Positions 1 through 11,199 of a DNA stretch of 64,000 nt are shown piece by piece. The position numbers and the translations under genes are program-made. The first letter of the stretch is position 1, and every line of letters begins with the position of its first letter. The notes under the pieces were generated by a model. The model saw only the letters and a list, made by a program, of their open reading frames with translations, was not told where the DNA came from and did no database searches. Origin of the DNA: Escallonia rubra (taxonomy: Eukaryota; Streptophyta; Magnoliopsida; Escalloniales; Escalloniaceae); NCBI GenBank assembly GCA_033065855.1, contig JAVXUO010000029.1, positions 186,001-250,000 of the forward strand, in the 5' to 3' direction.

Positions 1-91
1 GGTGGACACGTGCCCACCAAGGTCACCTGGCACCTCCACCGCTGTGGAATAGTGGAGGTGGCAGGTGGCCTTAGATTTGGAAAGAAAAACT
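1..91. repeat. Imperfect inverted repeat at window edge
   Basis: Positions about 22-39 and 52-69 are near-perfect reverse complements (GC-rich, two mismatches) around a 12-nt loop, so the strand could fold into a short hairpin. Positions 69-91 form the left copy of a 23-bp direct repeat whose other copy is at 1373-1395. No coding signal was seen. Confidence 0.4.
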
Positions 92-1372
92 GAGGGGCCG
101 TTTGACATGCTTTTTTTTTTGCTTTTTTTTTTCAGTTTTAAAAATTGGAAAAAATAGGAGTGTTTGGTAACACTTTTTTTTTTCAATTTAAAAAGTGGCT
201 TTTTAAATTGTAGAGTAAAAAAAAAAAGGAAAAAAATTGTAGCTATTTTTTTTCACTTAAAATTTTTTTTTGAGACCTCCACCACAACGCACCCACCATT
301 GGCAGCCACAGCCCACCGCCGCCCGGCAGCCACCGACAGCCACCTCCGGCCGCCGGAGGCCACCTCCGGCCACCACCGCCGCTCGACAGCCACCTCCGGC
401 CGTCGACAACCACCACCGGGCGGCAGCCACCTCCGGCCGCAGGTGGCCACAGGGGCGGAGCACAAGCATGACCAGGGGGGGCCATGGCACCCCCCCCCCC
501 CCCCCCCCACCCAAAAAAAAAAAGTTTGAGATTTTTTTTTGTTGTTTTAAAATATGGGTAATTTTGCTTAAAATATTTATTAAAATGCCACTATATTATA
601 AATGAATGTATTAGAGTTTTGTTATATTTTTTACTTTTTATGCCACCGGCTGTCGTGGTCTTTATCTTCTTCGTTCCTTTATCCATCTTCATTCTTTCAA
701 ATTATAAATCTCCATATTATAAAGAAAACACTAATAGATCAATGTTAGTTATTATTTTTTCTTTTTTAGTTTAAATTCTTATAATATGTTATATACGTGA
801 TTATTGTCATCATACAATGGGTAATCGCACTAGTGATACATATATACAATAAGAGTTATGTTTTTTTTATGCAAGATTAGTAGTTTGTTGTTGACTAACT
901 TTATCAAGTAAATAAATCACTACGAACAGTGATATTATATTATTATTAGTCAAATTGAGCAATCAATTTTGCATTTAACATATTCAATCGTGACGCGAAT
1001 TCTTTTATGTTAGCTGTCAATTTTTTTAATAACTTTTTGGTCCCCCCCCCCCCCGGTTGAACTTCCTGGATCCGCCCCTGGGTGGCCACCACCGCCGGCA
1101 GCCACTACCGGCGACTGTCGTGATAATCGCCTGCCGGCGACCACCGCCGGCCACCACCACCGTCGACCACCGCTATGCCCCACCACCGCCACCGCAAACC
1201 ACCACAAAAAAAAAAGTCAAAATGAAAAGGGTTACCAAACACCAAAAATATATATATATATTAAAAAAAAGGTCATCAAACACCCACTTGTTTTTGTAAA
1301 AAAAAAAAAAATTAAGTTGCTCTTTAAAAACTGGAAAAAAAAAAAAAAAAGCTCTGTCAAACAGACCCTCAA
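92..1372. mobile_element. TIR DNA transposon (non-autonomous) with a nested hAT element
   Basis: The ends are inverted repeats: the left starts GAGGGGCCGTTTGACA and the right, reverse-complemented, starts GAGGGTCTGTTTGACA, each followed by long T runs. A perfect 23-bp direct repeat flanks it (69-91 and 1373-1395), which is longer than usual for a DNA-transposon target duplication. The interior is GC-rich (about 285-450 and 1081-1200), made of CCACC/CCGGC-type repeats, and is interrupted by a hAT element at 450-1080. Without that insert it would be about 640 bp. Several overlapping reading frames exist here, but all are low-complexity Pro/Ala/Gly-rich and I do not believe they are genes. Confidence 0.6.
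450..1080. mobile_element. Non-autonomous hAT element, copy A
   Basis: The terminal inverted repeat is CAGGGGCGGA at the left end and its complement at 1071-1080. It is flanked by a perfect 8-bp target duplication, GGTGGCCA, at 442-449 and 1081-1088, the signature size for hAT elements. The 631-bp interior is AT-rich, non-coding, and bounded by long C runs (491-508 and 1042-1054). A second copy of the same family lies at 42909-43543 with its own 8-bp target duplication. Confidence 0.85.
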
Positions 1373-1395
1373 CCTTAGATTTGGAAAGAAAAACT

Positions 1396-2043
1396 CAAAC
1401 CAATTGTGTTTTTAAATCGCATCGTGATTGTTTCAGTTTAATTAATTTGACTTAACCACTTGAATTGGTGTGAACAAGTAAACCATGAGAAATGACAGAA
1501 CATAGAATTAAACTATGCTTTTAAGATACATGTGAATTCCGATGAAATTAAGCAATAAAATAAACCAAAAATAATGTTGGTGTGAATGCCATTTATTGTT
1601 GGGACAAAAAGCCATGATTTCGATAGAAGTTAGTGGAAAGAAGTGCTGTCACACACCCCAAAAAATGTAAATTAAGATGATATAAAGCTCAAAGGATTCA
1701 ACTGCATGGTGGTCACATTTGGAGCGAGAATATAAATATACAGGTTTGCAAAGACAATAATGTATTGAAAAGGGTTATGTTCACTCTTCCTTTTATTCCT
1801 CTATTCGCCACTAAACGTTTATTCATCTGAATATATCATCTAGCGACAAAAAATATAAAAATGTTTAACTTATTACTCACCCCTAGTTATTGTTCTTAGA
1901 GATTATGTCGCTAAAAGTGAATATTGACGTCAAACCTCGGTCATATTTTTTTGAACATTGGCGTGAAACCTCGGCCTACGGAAAGTCTCCGCACGAGTAA
2001 ACAGTTACCATGATAGCAACTCCAACATCTCCTTATCTGCCAA
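1396..2043 (+). other. Upstream region of CAD-like copy 1
   Basis: AT-rich DNA with no gene visible. Around 1840-1960 a pair of GCGACAAAA / GTCGCTAAAAG motifs resembles the subterminal repeats of the CACTA family found further along, probably a decayed remnant. The region runs into the core promoter of copy 1. Confidence 0.5.
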
Positions 2044-2053
2044 TATATATAAA
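2044..2053 (+). promoter_or_regulatory. Putative TATA box of CAD-like copy 1
   Basis: TATATATAAA lies 125-134 bases before the start codon and is followed by a CT-rich stretch (2095-2165) typical of plant 5' leaders. Position and composition suggest transcription starts near 2075-2085; this is an inference. Confidence 0.6.
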
Positions 2054-2177
2054 CAAATCTCTGGATGAAGAAAGCTATCCAGTCCTGCTGTGATCTCTCT
2101 CCCTATCTCAAGTCAACAGCTCTCTCTCTCTCTAGTTCTCACTCTCTTTCCTTTCTGGCTCTAGTCTCTACAGTAAA

Positions 2178-5100
2178 ATGGCTGCAAAATCTCCAGAAGA
2201 GGAGCACCCTGTGAAGGCCTTTGGATGGGCAGCTAAAGACTCATCCGGTGTTTTCTCTCCTTTCAAATTCTCCAGGAGGTATAACGTTTGCAGCTTTATT
2301 ATTTCAGTGCAGTGACTGGCTCCAGTTTAGATTTCCTGCATGATCCATGTTTTCTTCATGGAAATATATTACTTACTTTTTTGTGCGTGATTAGGATATC
2401 AAAATTTTGTCTCTTTCCTCTCTTTTGGTTCAAAGTAGATCAGTTGATCAATGACTTGTGATCAAGTTCCACCGCTTGAGGTTTACCGATGGCTGTTGGC
2501 AAGGTAATGGCAAACTTGCACCCGTATATACCAACCTTCGAAAGTGGACTCTTGTTCTGGGATATCCCAAAAAGGGGATGGATTTTAGTTCTGGATTGAT
2601 GGAGTGATTTATTGAGCCTTATAAGCTCCTACCGCCCTCAGTCAAGCTTAGATATTGTCCATAGAATTTTTAGATTTCTGACTTCCAGCAGTTCTAGCGT
2701 ATGCTTAGATTCGATCATCAATCAAGTTATTTTGTGTATAGTTTCGATGATGATGCTGGTCTAATTAATTGGTGTTAATGGGATGAGTTTGCCTTTGTTC
2801 TTGATGCAGAGCTACGGGCGAAAAGGATGTGAGATTCAAAGTCTTGTATTGTGGGATCTGCCATTCTGATCTTGCCATGGTCAAGAATGAATGGGGAATG
2901 TCACAGTATCCTATCGTACCTGGGTATGATCTTATTCTCTGTCTATGGATATATTTGCGCATGTATGCCCATTTTCTGTGTGAGGTCTTACACGCACAGT
3001 CTGCATATGATGGAATTGCAAATTGCTATTGAGACTTTAGGGTGCTGGTAGATCCACAAGAAATTGAGTATCATATGCAAAAATGCATCAACGTTTACAG
3101 ATATAGGTTCATTTTCATTTGTAGTGTTTGATTAATTTAAGAGAACCTCAGTGTACGTTTTCATTGCTTCAAGATATTGTTTGATTAATTTAAGAGAACC
3201 TCAGTGTAATGTGCTGTATGCCAATTGGTGAAATCTGAAATAACTATGATTGATATGTCTAAGGTGGGCTCAACCTCTAGTTATTTAATTGATGGAGAGA
3301 AGACTAATGGAATCTCGTTCGGTGATTGAATATGACTCCTAGAATTTTTTAACACACGCATGGGTGGGTCCAAGATCTAAATTGTTAAACTTGGGATCAA
3401 ATGTCTCCCAAATGCAGTGTGGTTTTAAATTAAAATAAAAAATAAAAAATTGCGAGTAAGACGCATCGTGTTCCTTCTGAACCAATCTGAACTTACCATT
3501 TTGCGTAATACAAGTTTCTGCCTAAACTGAGTAGTGGATATGCTCAGCATTAAGTTTCCCATGTCTGAGATGTGTCATCAGTTGTATACTTCTCTGAATT
3601 TGGGATGTGCCCGAAATCTCTAATCTATATCTATATCTATCTATATCTATAATAACTTTTTTTTTTTTTCTTAATATACTCTTCTTAAAATGAAATCTTC
3701 ATAAAAGATTAGTAGTGACTGGGGGGGGGGGGGGGCTATTGTTAAACAATTTTTTTTTTGTTAAATACTCTTTTTGAATTAGAGTGCTATTAAAAAAATG
3801 AGGGTGTTGTTGACAAAAGAATAAGTATGCTATGAAAATTGGTGGTAATTGACATTAAAATTTTGGGTTTGAAAATATGACCATATCTTGTGCAATGAAC
3901 TTTCTGCTACTTAAGTTTTTGATTAGCGCTTAATAATTGATTTTATTTATTATAATTTAATTATAATAATCGTATTAATTAATTTTAGGGCTAATTATAC
4001 CTATGTCCCTGAGGTTAGGGGGTAATTACAGTCAATGACACAAAGTTTCAAAATCTAACATTCCGTGATCAAAAGTGTTTCAAATGTATCACCCGTATCC
4101 ATCCGTCAGGGTTCCGTCCAAAAAGTGTACTTTTTTTATGATGTCATAAATATGTATTTTTAAAATGACGATACTACCCTTGTACTTTATATACAGAATA
4201 TTTTAAAAATTCAATCTACCAATTAGGGTTTCAAAACCCAAATTTGCAAATTAGGGCTTCTATTCAATCTGCAATTTCTTAAAGGGTCTCAATCTGTCAA
4301 TTAGGGTTTCAAAACCCTAATTTGCAAATTAGAGCTTCAATTCAATCTGCAATTTCTCAAAGGGTCTGCAATTTCGTAGCGCAGAGCGTACCCAATTTCC
4401 ATTCCAGTTCTAAACCAACTCGTTGGGTTTTGGATGTTACAAGTGTTGCAAGCATAACAACATCAGATTGGCTGCAAAATTTGTTTAAAGCTTAGACTAC
4501 AATGAGGAAGAGCCGTTACGGAGAGGAGGCACCAGACTCCGTTCTCCGCCGCCGCCGCCTCCCCGCTTCTACTCGCCAACGCCTCGCCGGGTAATCAACG
4601 CTCCGCTGCCGTCGCGCTCTGGTCGTATTGGTTCGGCTGAAAGGATAGATGATTACGACTGGCGTTCGGGTCGAAGAGATCACGACAGGGATCCGGGTCG
4701 GCTGGCCTCGGAGCATGATTCCATGGTTGAGGACCCGTTCGCGCACCCGGCAGCTCCATCGCCCCACGCCGCCGGCAGTACATTGGCGGTGGATGCGTGT
4801 GGCTTCTACTCTGATGAGGACCCGTTCATTTAGGAGTGATAGAAATGGGGTTGCTCAGTGACAGAAAGAGGGGGTGGTGGGGGGTGGGGATGTTATGGCA
4901 TTAATCTCTTTTTCTTTTTTTAAAAGATGAAGGAATGGCATTTAAAAAAATAAGGTTAAAACTTAGGGGTAATAAAGTCTTTTCATTAAAACCGTTAGGG
5001 TTTTTAAGATTCCGTTTGGTCAACGGAAATTTGTCCAAACTATTGTCCTTACCTGTAATTACCCCCTAACCTCAGGGACATAAGTGTAATTAGCCCTTAA

Positions 5101-6448
5101 TTTTAATTGTGTTTTTCACTAAGGTTTGTAATATTTTTATTTTTGAATTAGCATATAACATGCAAAACACGTGTTCTTCAGTAGTTAACCTGGTATAACC
5201 GCTAGCCTGTTCCTTCTATCCATCTTTTGGCGGATATACAAGTGTTCTGCCGATTTGATGTGTTTATTGACGATGAGTTGCTCAATGTAGGCACGAGATC
5301 GTAGGTGTGGTGACTGAAGTGGGTTGCAAAGTAGAAAGGTTCAAAGTCGGGGACAACGTTGGTGTGGGATGCCTGGTTGGCTCGTGCATGTCATGCGATA
5401 GCTGTACTACCGATCTTGAGAACTACTGCCCCAAACAGATCCTTACCTATGCTTATCCATACCATGACGGAACCATAACATACGGAGGGTACTCCGACAC
5501 GATGGTTGCGGATGAGCACTTTGTCCTTTCCTGGCCAGAGAATTTGCCCCTTGATGGCGGTGCTCCTCTCCTTTGTGCTGGGATTACAACTTACAGTCCC
5601 CTGAGGCACTTTGGACTAGACAAGCCTGGTATGCATGTTGGTGTGGTAGGTCTAGGTGGGTTGGGTCATGTAGCTGTGAAAATGGCTAAGGCGTTTGGAA
5701 CTAAGGTTACAGTGATTAGTACTTCCATTGGCAAGAAGGAAGAAGCAATTGAAAAGCTTGGTGCAGACTCATTTTTGGTCAGCCGTGACCCAGAGCAGAT
5801 GCAGGTACCCAGTAATTGAAGTGTTTTAATTGTTATGAGCAGTGATGTAAATGTGTTACTGAGATGCCTCATATTGACAAACTCGCGCATTTGAATGTGC
5901 CAAATGTAAACAAGGCTGCAACGGGCACATTGGATGGCATTATCGATACAGTCTCTGCAACTCACCCCATTGCACCATTGATCGGTCTATTGAAGGCTCA
6001 GGGAAAACTTATTCTGGTTGGTGCACCAGAGAAGCCGCTTGAGCTGCCTTCCTTCTCCTTGATTGTGGGTAAGCATTCTACATAACTTGCTAGCTTGTTA
6101 TCATCAGAAGCAGGTTGCAAGGCCTTTTAAACCTGGCGCTTCTACTTTTAGTCATGCCTCAATCATGTTTTCTCTCGTTTACTCTCTGCAACAGACTACT
6201 AGAATAAGAAGTTTAGACCTGAAATTGGAACTTTGTACGCTACAGGGAGGAAGATTGTGGCTGGAAGCTGCATTGGAGGGTTGAAGGAGACACAAGAGAT
6301 GCTTGATTTTTCAGCAAAACACAACATAACAGCAGACGTTGAAGTTGTTCCCATGGACTATGTCAACACCGCAATGGAGCGTCTCGCAAAAGCGGATGTT
6401 AGATATCGTTTCGTCATTGACGTTGCAGGCACATTGAAAGCTGCCTAG
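2178..6448 (+). CDS. CAD-like alcohol dehydrogenase, copy 1 (5 exons, 361 aa)
   Basis: Exons 2178-2278, 2810-2923, 5291-5804, 5915-6068 and 6246-6448, all with GT-AG introns, give a 361-residue zinc-dependent medium-chain dehydrogenase of normal family length with no signal peptide, so probably cytosolic. Visible sites: catalytic zinc Cys51, His73 and Cys167; structural zinc Cys104, Cys107, Cys110 and Cys118; Rossmann motif GLGGLG at 192-197 followed by Ser215, typical of NADP-preferring plant CADs. The family reduces aldehydes to alcohols or the reverse; this branch includes mannitol-dehydrogenase-like, ELI3 and 8-hydroxygeraniol oxidoreductases. Oddity: after CHSDL the residue is Ala56, where copies 2 and 4 and canonical CADs have the proton-relay His, so chemistry may differ. 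Intron 2 (2924-5290) is enlarged by a MULE-type insertion. An AATAAA signal lies near 6669. First of a tandem array with copies at 17370 and 49332. Confidence 0.93.
3125..3207. repeat. 31-bp direct repeat in intron 2 of copy 1
   Basis: A 31-bp unit beginning TGTTTGATTAATTTAAGAGA occurs at 3125-3155 and again at 3177-3207, separated by 21 bases. It is a short local duplication with no apparent function. The same intron also has a TCTATA microsatellite at about 3626-3651 and a G run at 3721-3736. Confidence 0.8.
3988..5096. mobile_element. MULE-type TIR element with GC-rich cargo (Pack-MULE-like), copy A
   Basis: About 43 bp at each end form inverted repeats (left begins GGGCTAATTATACCTATGTC, right ends CATAAGTGTAATTAGCCC). 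A perfect 9-bp target duplication TTAATTTTA flanks it at 3979-3987 and 5097-5105; 9 bp is characteristic of Mutator-like elements. Total length is 1109 bp. It lies inside intron 2 of CAD-like copy 1 and encodes no transposase, so it is non-autonomous. The centre (4500-4850) is strikingly GC-rich and open for 115 codons on the + strand, as expected for captured host-gene DNA. A sibling with near-identical ends but different cargo is at 44472-45724. Confidence 0.85.
4489..4833 (+). pseudogene. Open cargo fragment inside MULE copy A
   Basis: This frame, 115 codons ending in TAG, is open and GC-rich between AT-rich element arms. The translation begins [16 protein letters not shown], has a run of Pro (PPPPP), Arg-rich stretches, then an acidic end reading FYSDEDPFI. 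It has no ATG near its start in this frame and no intron, so it looks like an exon fragment picked up from a host gene rather than a gene in its own right. I do not recognise the donor. A shorter ATG-initiated frame at 4502 stops after about 30 codons and is probably meaningless. Confidence 0.45.
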
Positions 6449-8872
6449 TCTGATCCTCGTGGCCTAAAAAAGCAACCCTCTCCTGCATAAAGTGGAGAAT
6501 TACTGCCGGATAAGGTTGGATATCCAGAGGCTTTTCACGCTCGAGGCCATAATAATGTGAGGGTGTCTAGACGGCCGCTGATTTCGAGTACTTGAATGGT
6601 GTCTGTATCCGGTAGCCCCTGGTGCTGGCACATTTCTTCACCACTTTGCAAGTCAACTTATCCCATTTCTAATAAATGTGTTCAGTATTATTTTTCGTTT
6701 CTACGTTCATGGCTCCGATGAACGTAGACATAATATGCATGGCCCTTAAGTTTACTTCAATATAAGTTGTGTACGTTTGAGTTTGATGGGAATGAGAATA
6801 GCAGATTTTCTGCATTGAACTCGTGTCTTCTTTCACGGCTGCTATGCTCCAAACTTATTTGAAGAAAAGTTTCACGACACACCAACTTGACGTTCCGGCT
6901 TTCATTACCTTACTGCCATCAAAGCAAGCGTGCAGCGTCTTCTGGATTTGCTTGAAAGAATTAAGAATGTTTTATTGGATTTTTCTCTTCCTTTTGCACG
7001 AATTTTTGTCACGGAGTGTTTGTTTTAGTACGTGCAAACAATGAAATGAATTGAATATGAATAGCAATTATAAGTTAAATATATATTTTTGAAAAATCAA
7101 GTTAAAGACAAAAACAACAAGTAATTAATTTGAACACATAAAACTGCTGGACCTATTTTGAGAATTTGTAAGAAGTGAAAGTAACGGTGTTGATGATGCG
7201 GGAGGCACATACTACTGCTCCATCAACTTCTGGTTAGAAACATTTATGCTCCGCGGGTGAGATAATCTCTTTTGAATATGAAGAGTCAGCATAGGTAGAA
7301 CATGTGGATCAGAATAATGAGATCCTTTCACTTTATGAATGACCCAATAATGATGAAAATGGCCAAATAATATTGTGAAAGTGGGACGTGTCGTCACACT
7401 CATTATCATGAGAGTAGAACATAATTGGGACAAATATGATCTGTCATTAAAGTAAGGGCATAAGATGCTCTTTTCATCGCAATCAACAAAGCTTTACATA
7501 AAATATCTAACATGTGAAAGTCATGTGGCGGAATTTTCTTGGCCTTTTCGTCGGTGACGAATATATGGTTACGCTCGGCACGCTCGGCACCCGTAAGGTT
7601 TTTGTTTATTACATACGATTATGACTAATTATTCAATTCATAATAAGTTATATTTTTTTTGTTTCAATTCATAAGTTAACACAACTTGTAGATAAATGGT
7701 AATACGCCTCAGAGAAAAATAAAAGTAATGAAAATACCATTTATCCAACTCACCACCGTGGAGATGCGCTCAGACCAGTTCACCACTACCACACTAGCCA
7801 GATCACCAGAGAAGTCACTTATGGCTCTCTCTTCTCGTGGCTCGACGATGTCTGCATCTAAAATGACCCAAATGCACGGTTCCTCCCCTGTACATATTGG
7901 ACTTTCTTGGCTCCGTGTTAATGGTGATGGGGGTCCATGTTGTTTGGGTCGTGGCAGAAGTTGATGGTGGTGGATTGCTGAAAGAAAATTGGCAAGTCAG
8001 TGTGGTGGATCGAATCCGATGAAATGGTTTTTAGATCTGGACATAAAATGGGATCGGTGGTCCGATGGTGTTTGGATTTTCTCGATTTGTGAGTGAGCGG
8101 GTGAGGGTATATGTGTGCGCACACACGTGTGATGTGTGTTGTACATGTATTGAAGTAGAGGAAGACTTTTTTAAGGCAATCTTGGTAAATCACTACAAAC
8201 CGTAAAGTGTCCAAACATTTCTTAACATCTCCTTAAAGGGAGGGGACAATGGTAAAACTACTACAAAACACGGAGTGCAAAGTTGAAGTTCAATAGTTAG
8301 CCATAGGCATATATTATAAACCGAAATCTTAAGAATGCCAATCATATTCAATGTTGGAAAATAAAGGGCGATTTTGAATCAGTGATTCCAATCATCTAGC
8401 ACTGTTGGATATCTATTACCTCTCTGTCTATTTTACCTAATTTTTTTATCACATCAGACTCCTGTGATTTAACCGTCCTAAGGTGGTGATCTTGTATTTA
8501 CTATAAAAAGGTGATCTTGGACTTGAAAAAAAGAAGTTATCTCTACGATCACAAGATTTTCATACCTTTGGTAACTTTGTATATATAGACCTGTTCTTTT
8601 ATTCTGTTTGGAGTAACTGATTGAACTTTCTTAGCGTAACAGAGAAAAGCTAACTCGATACTCCATTTAGTACAAAATTTGTTTTGGTATATGATCTTCC
8701 ATATGAATGACGTATATGTAAAGCATTCAAATGAAGAGAAGAAGTGAAATATGAATGCATACATAATTTATTTAAGGTGGTTTTTGACAACTCGTCATGT
8801 AAATTATATTTTTAAAAACTGATCGCATACATGTTTTACTTCTATACAAGATACATATTAAAGAGTGCGCTT
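6449..8872. other. Intergenic region downstream of copy 1
   Basis: The 3' flank of copy 1 (polyadenylation signal near 6669), then AT-rich DNA with no convincing gene. Small items: a tandem GCTCGGCAC at about 7574-7591 and an alternating purine-pyrimidine stretch near 8110-8148 (TATGTGTGCGCACACACGTG). The short open frames at 7728-7964 and 7918-8214 match nothing I know. Confidence 0.5.
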
Positions 8873-9507
8873 GAGATTGATTCTAAAAAGTAGATTTTAA
8901 CTTAAATCTTAATCAATTTTTAAAACCAAATAAAATTTACTTTAAGGAGAATCAATTTGTTGGTTGGAAAAAGTAAATGTAAACATCTTGAAGCTACAAA
9001 AAGTGTTCGGATTAAAAATGCTTAAAATCAGTTTTATTATAGCAAAATGATCATAGATGCACTTAATATATAATTTTTTAATATCCATTTCGTGAAGTAA
9101 TTTTAACATAACTTTCATTTATAAATAACTATAATACACAAATAAATTATAAAAAAGGCTTTTTTACCCACCTACAAAAGTTATTTATTTTTCATTTTAA
9201 ATAAAAAAAACACTCATAATCTGACATGAGTGCTTATAGTACGATAACTTTCCAAATTAGTTTAAAGGTGTGGGAGGTCATTTTGTAAAAATATGGAAAT
9301 AGTTTGGTGAATTAGAAAGCCAATCCTGATTATGAGAAAAGTGATTGCTATATAATATTCACTTTTCAGGATTATATATTATATTAGTTTTTTACTTTTT
9401 GAGATAGACTAAGTCTCATAATATTTTTTTACTAAACACTCACATACCATATTAATTTAGATTAAATCAAAGTTGACCATCCAAAATCAATCACAAACAC
9501 CCTCTAA
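8873..9507. mobile_element. MITE, PIF/Harbinger-like
   Basis: Imperfect inverted termini: the left reads GAGTGCGCTTGAGATTGATT and the right, reverse-complemented, reads GAGGGTGTTTGTGATTGATT. TAA is present next to both ends, compatible with the 3-bp target preference of Harbinger-type elements. The 635-bp interior is AT-rich and non-coding. Confidence 0.55.
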
Positions 9508-10930
9508 TTCAATCAGAATAAATTTAAGTTACCTTGTTTGAGCTCACCTTATTCAACTTACTTGAGTGTCACCTCGTATTTTCTTTTACTCTAGAGAATA
9601 AAATTTGGGGTACAACTATTATATATCAACAATGACAGTCGTTAAACATTATTAATGATACTTTTGTAGACCTCTTGAACGATAAATCTTTTCAGCATTA
9701 TTAACACCATTAATTAAGTTACAAAGGATATCTGATAAACATTTATTATCATTTAAGGGGATTGTAGCCTCTAATTTATGGCCGAAAAATTTCCTTCTCT
9801 AAACTAAGTCATATTACTATATATATAAAAAAAACTTTATCGTAAAAAATGAAGGCTTGCCACTCGAGCGTAAGTGCATGCATCACGAACACTCCACATA
9901 ACGAATAAATTAAAAGTGCACCAATTGGGTGCGGCTATTTTTTTGCACCCTTTTTTGGCTAATTCTACGCTCGTCACAAACATAATAGCCGAACATTCAA
10001 TTTTACACCTTCGATGTTCCTTCTTTCTAGGGGTGCTTATTTGGATAAAACCAAACCAACTAAGAACCCTGTGAACCAAATTAGAAATTTCCTCTTTCAG
10101 TTATTAAACACAAAAACCAGATTGTAGACTTGTGCGACCTGAACCAAAATCTCGCTTCCAATTTAAGAATTCAGAGTTATTCAAAGTACAAGCTTCAAAC
10201 CTAGATGCTCAAACCGTACATCATCTTCAAACTACATACGAGCACTCAGCAGAATAAAGCGAAAGAAAAAAGGTAAACAACTCAAGCGTCTAAAATTTGG
10301 AAGTCAACTGAGTTGAACAAAGTTCAAACTACATATAAAACCCATGAGCACCGGAAATGCCCTAAATGATTTTGGGGCAAATGGGGATGGTATAAATTGG
10401 AACCTAACCATTAGGGCCTTCACATATTTTTTCCCTCCCTAACTTAACCTCACTAGATTTTAAAATACTCAACACGAATGCATGTTATTTTGTCCTTTTG
10501 CTCCCATACACGCATCAAGCCCACAACTCACGCTACAACTGGCACTTACTGTCAGCCACCGCCGACCACTAATGGTCACTGCCAGTAACAGCCATCGAGC
10601 ACCACCACAGGAGAGCAACTCCGGCTGCCCAATCTCTGGTAATCAACAATGAACCCCGACACTGTTATCCACCTCCTACAGCCATCATCGGCCACCATTG
10701 CCAGGAAACACAGTAAAGAAAAATATATATAAATAAATGTGATTAGTTTAAAACAAAGAGAATTAGAAATCAAACGGGATTGATTTGTATTGGATCAAGT
10801 TAAATGGAGAGGGGCAAGGCGAGGGCGGCAGATCACATCAAACTAAAGGAAATATAAGGATGAAGCAAATAGGGATGTGGTGACTTGGATTAGGCCGGAC
10901 ATGGCTCCTCATATTGCTATCCCTAAGTAC
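9508..10930. other. Intergenic region before the LINE
   Basis: AT-rich sequence without a recognisable gene. A modestly GC-rich stretch at 10540-10700 contains degenerate CCACC/GCCACC repeats similar in style to the cargo of nearby non-autonomous elements. The 15-bp target site of the LINE begins at 10931. Confidence 0.45.
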
Positions 10931-11199
10931 TCCGATTGCTTTATTTATTTAATTTTTTTTTGATGAAAAGGCGATTTTATTCATTCCAAGTCGGGTACAT
11001 CTCTGATGATCGCCGGCATTATAAAACCAGGAGCTTCCTCCATCCAAATTACACAATCTCTATGAATGCAAGCATATTTTGCTAGTTTATGTGCGACACA
11101 ATTGCAAGTTCTTTTGGCCCACAAAATTTCACCAGACTGAAAGTGTGTTAACATCTTCTTTACATCCTTAATCATGATCCCTAGTCTTGACATATCTTC

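Noticed and set aside
164..605. Several overlapping open frames of 80-121 codons on both strands
   Set aside because: They are translations of GC-rich CCACC/CCGGC repeats inside a non-autonomous TIR element and are open in many frames at once.
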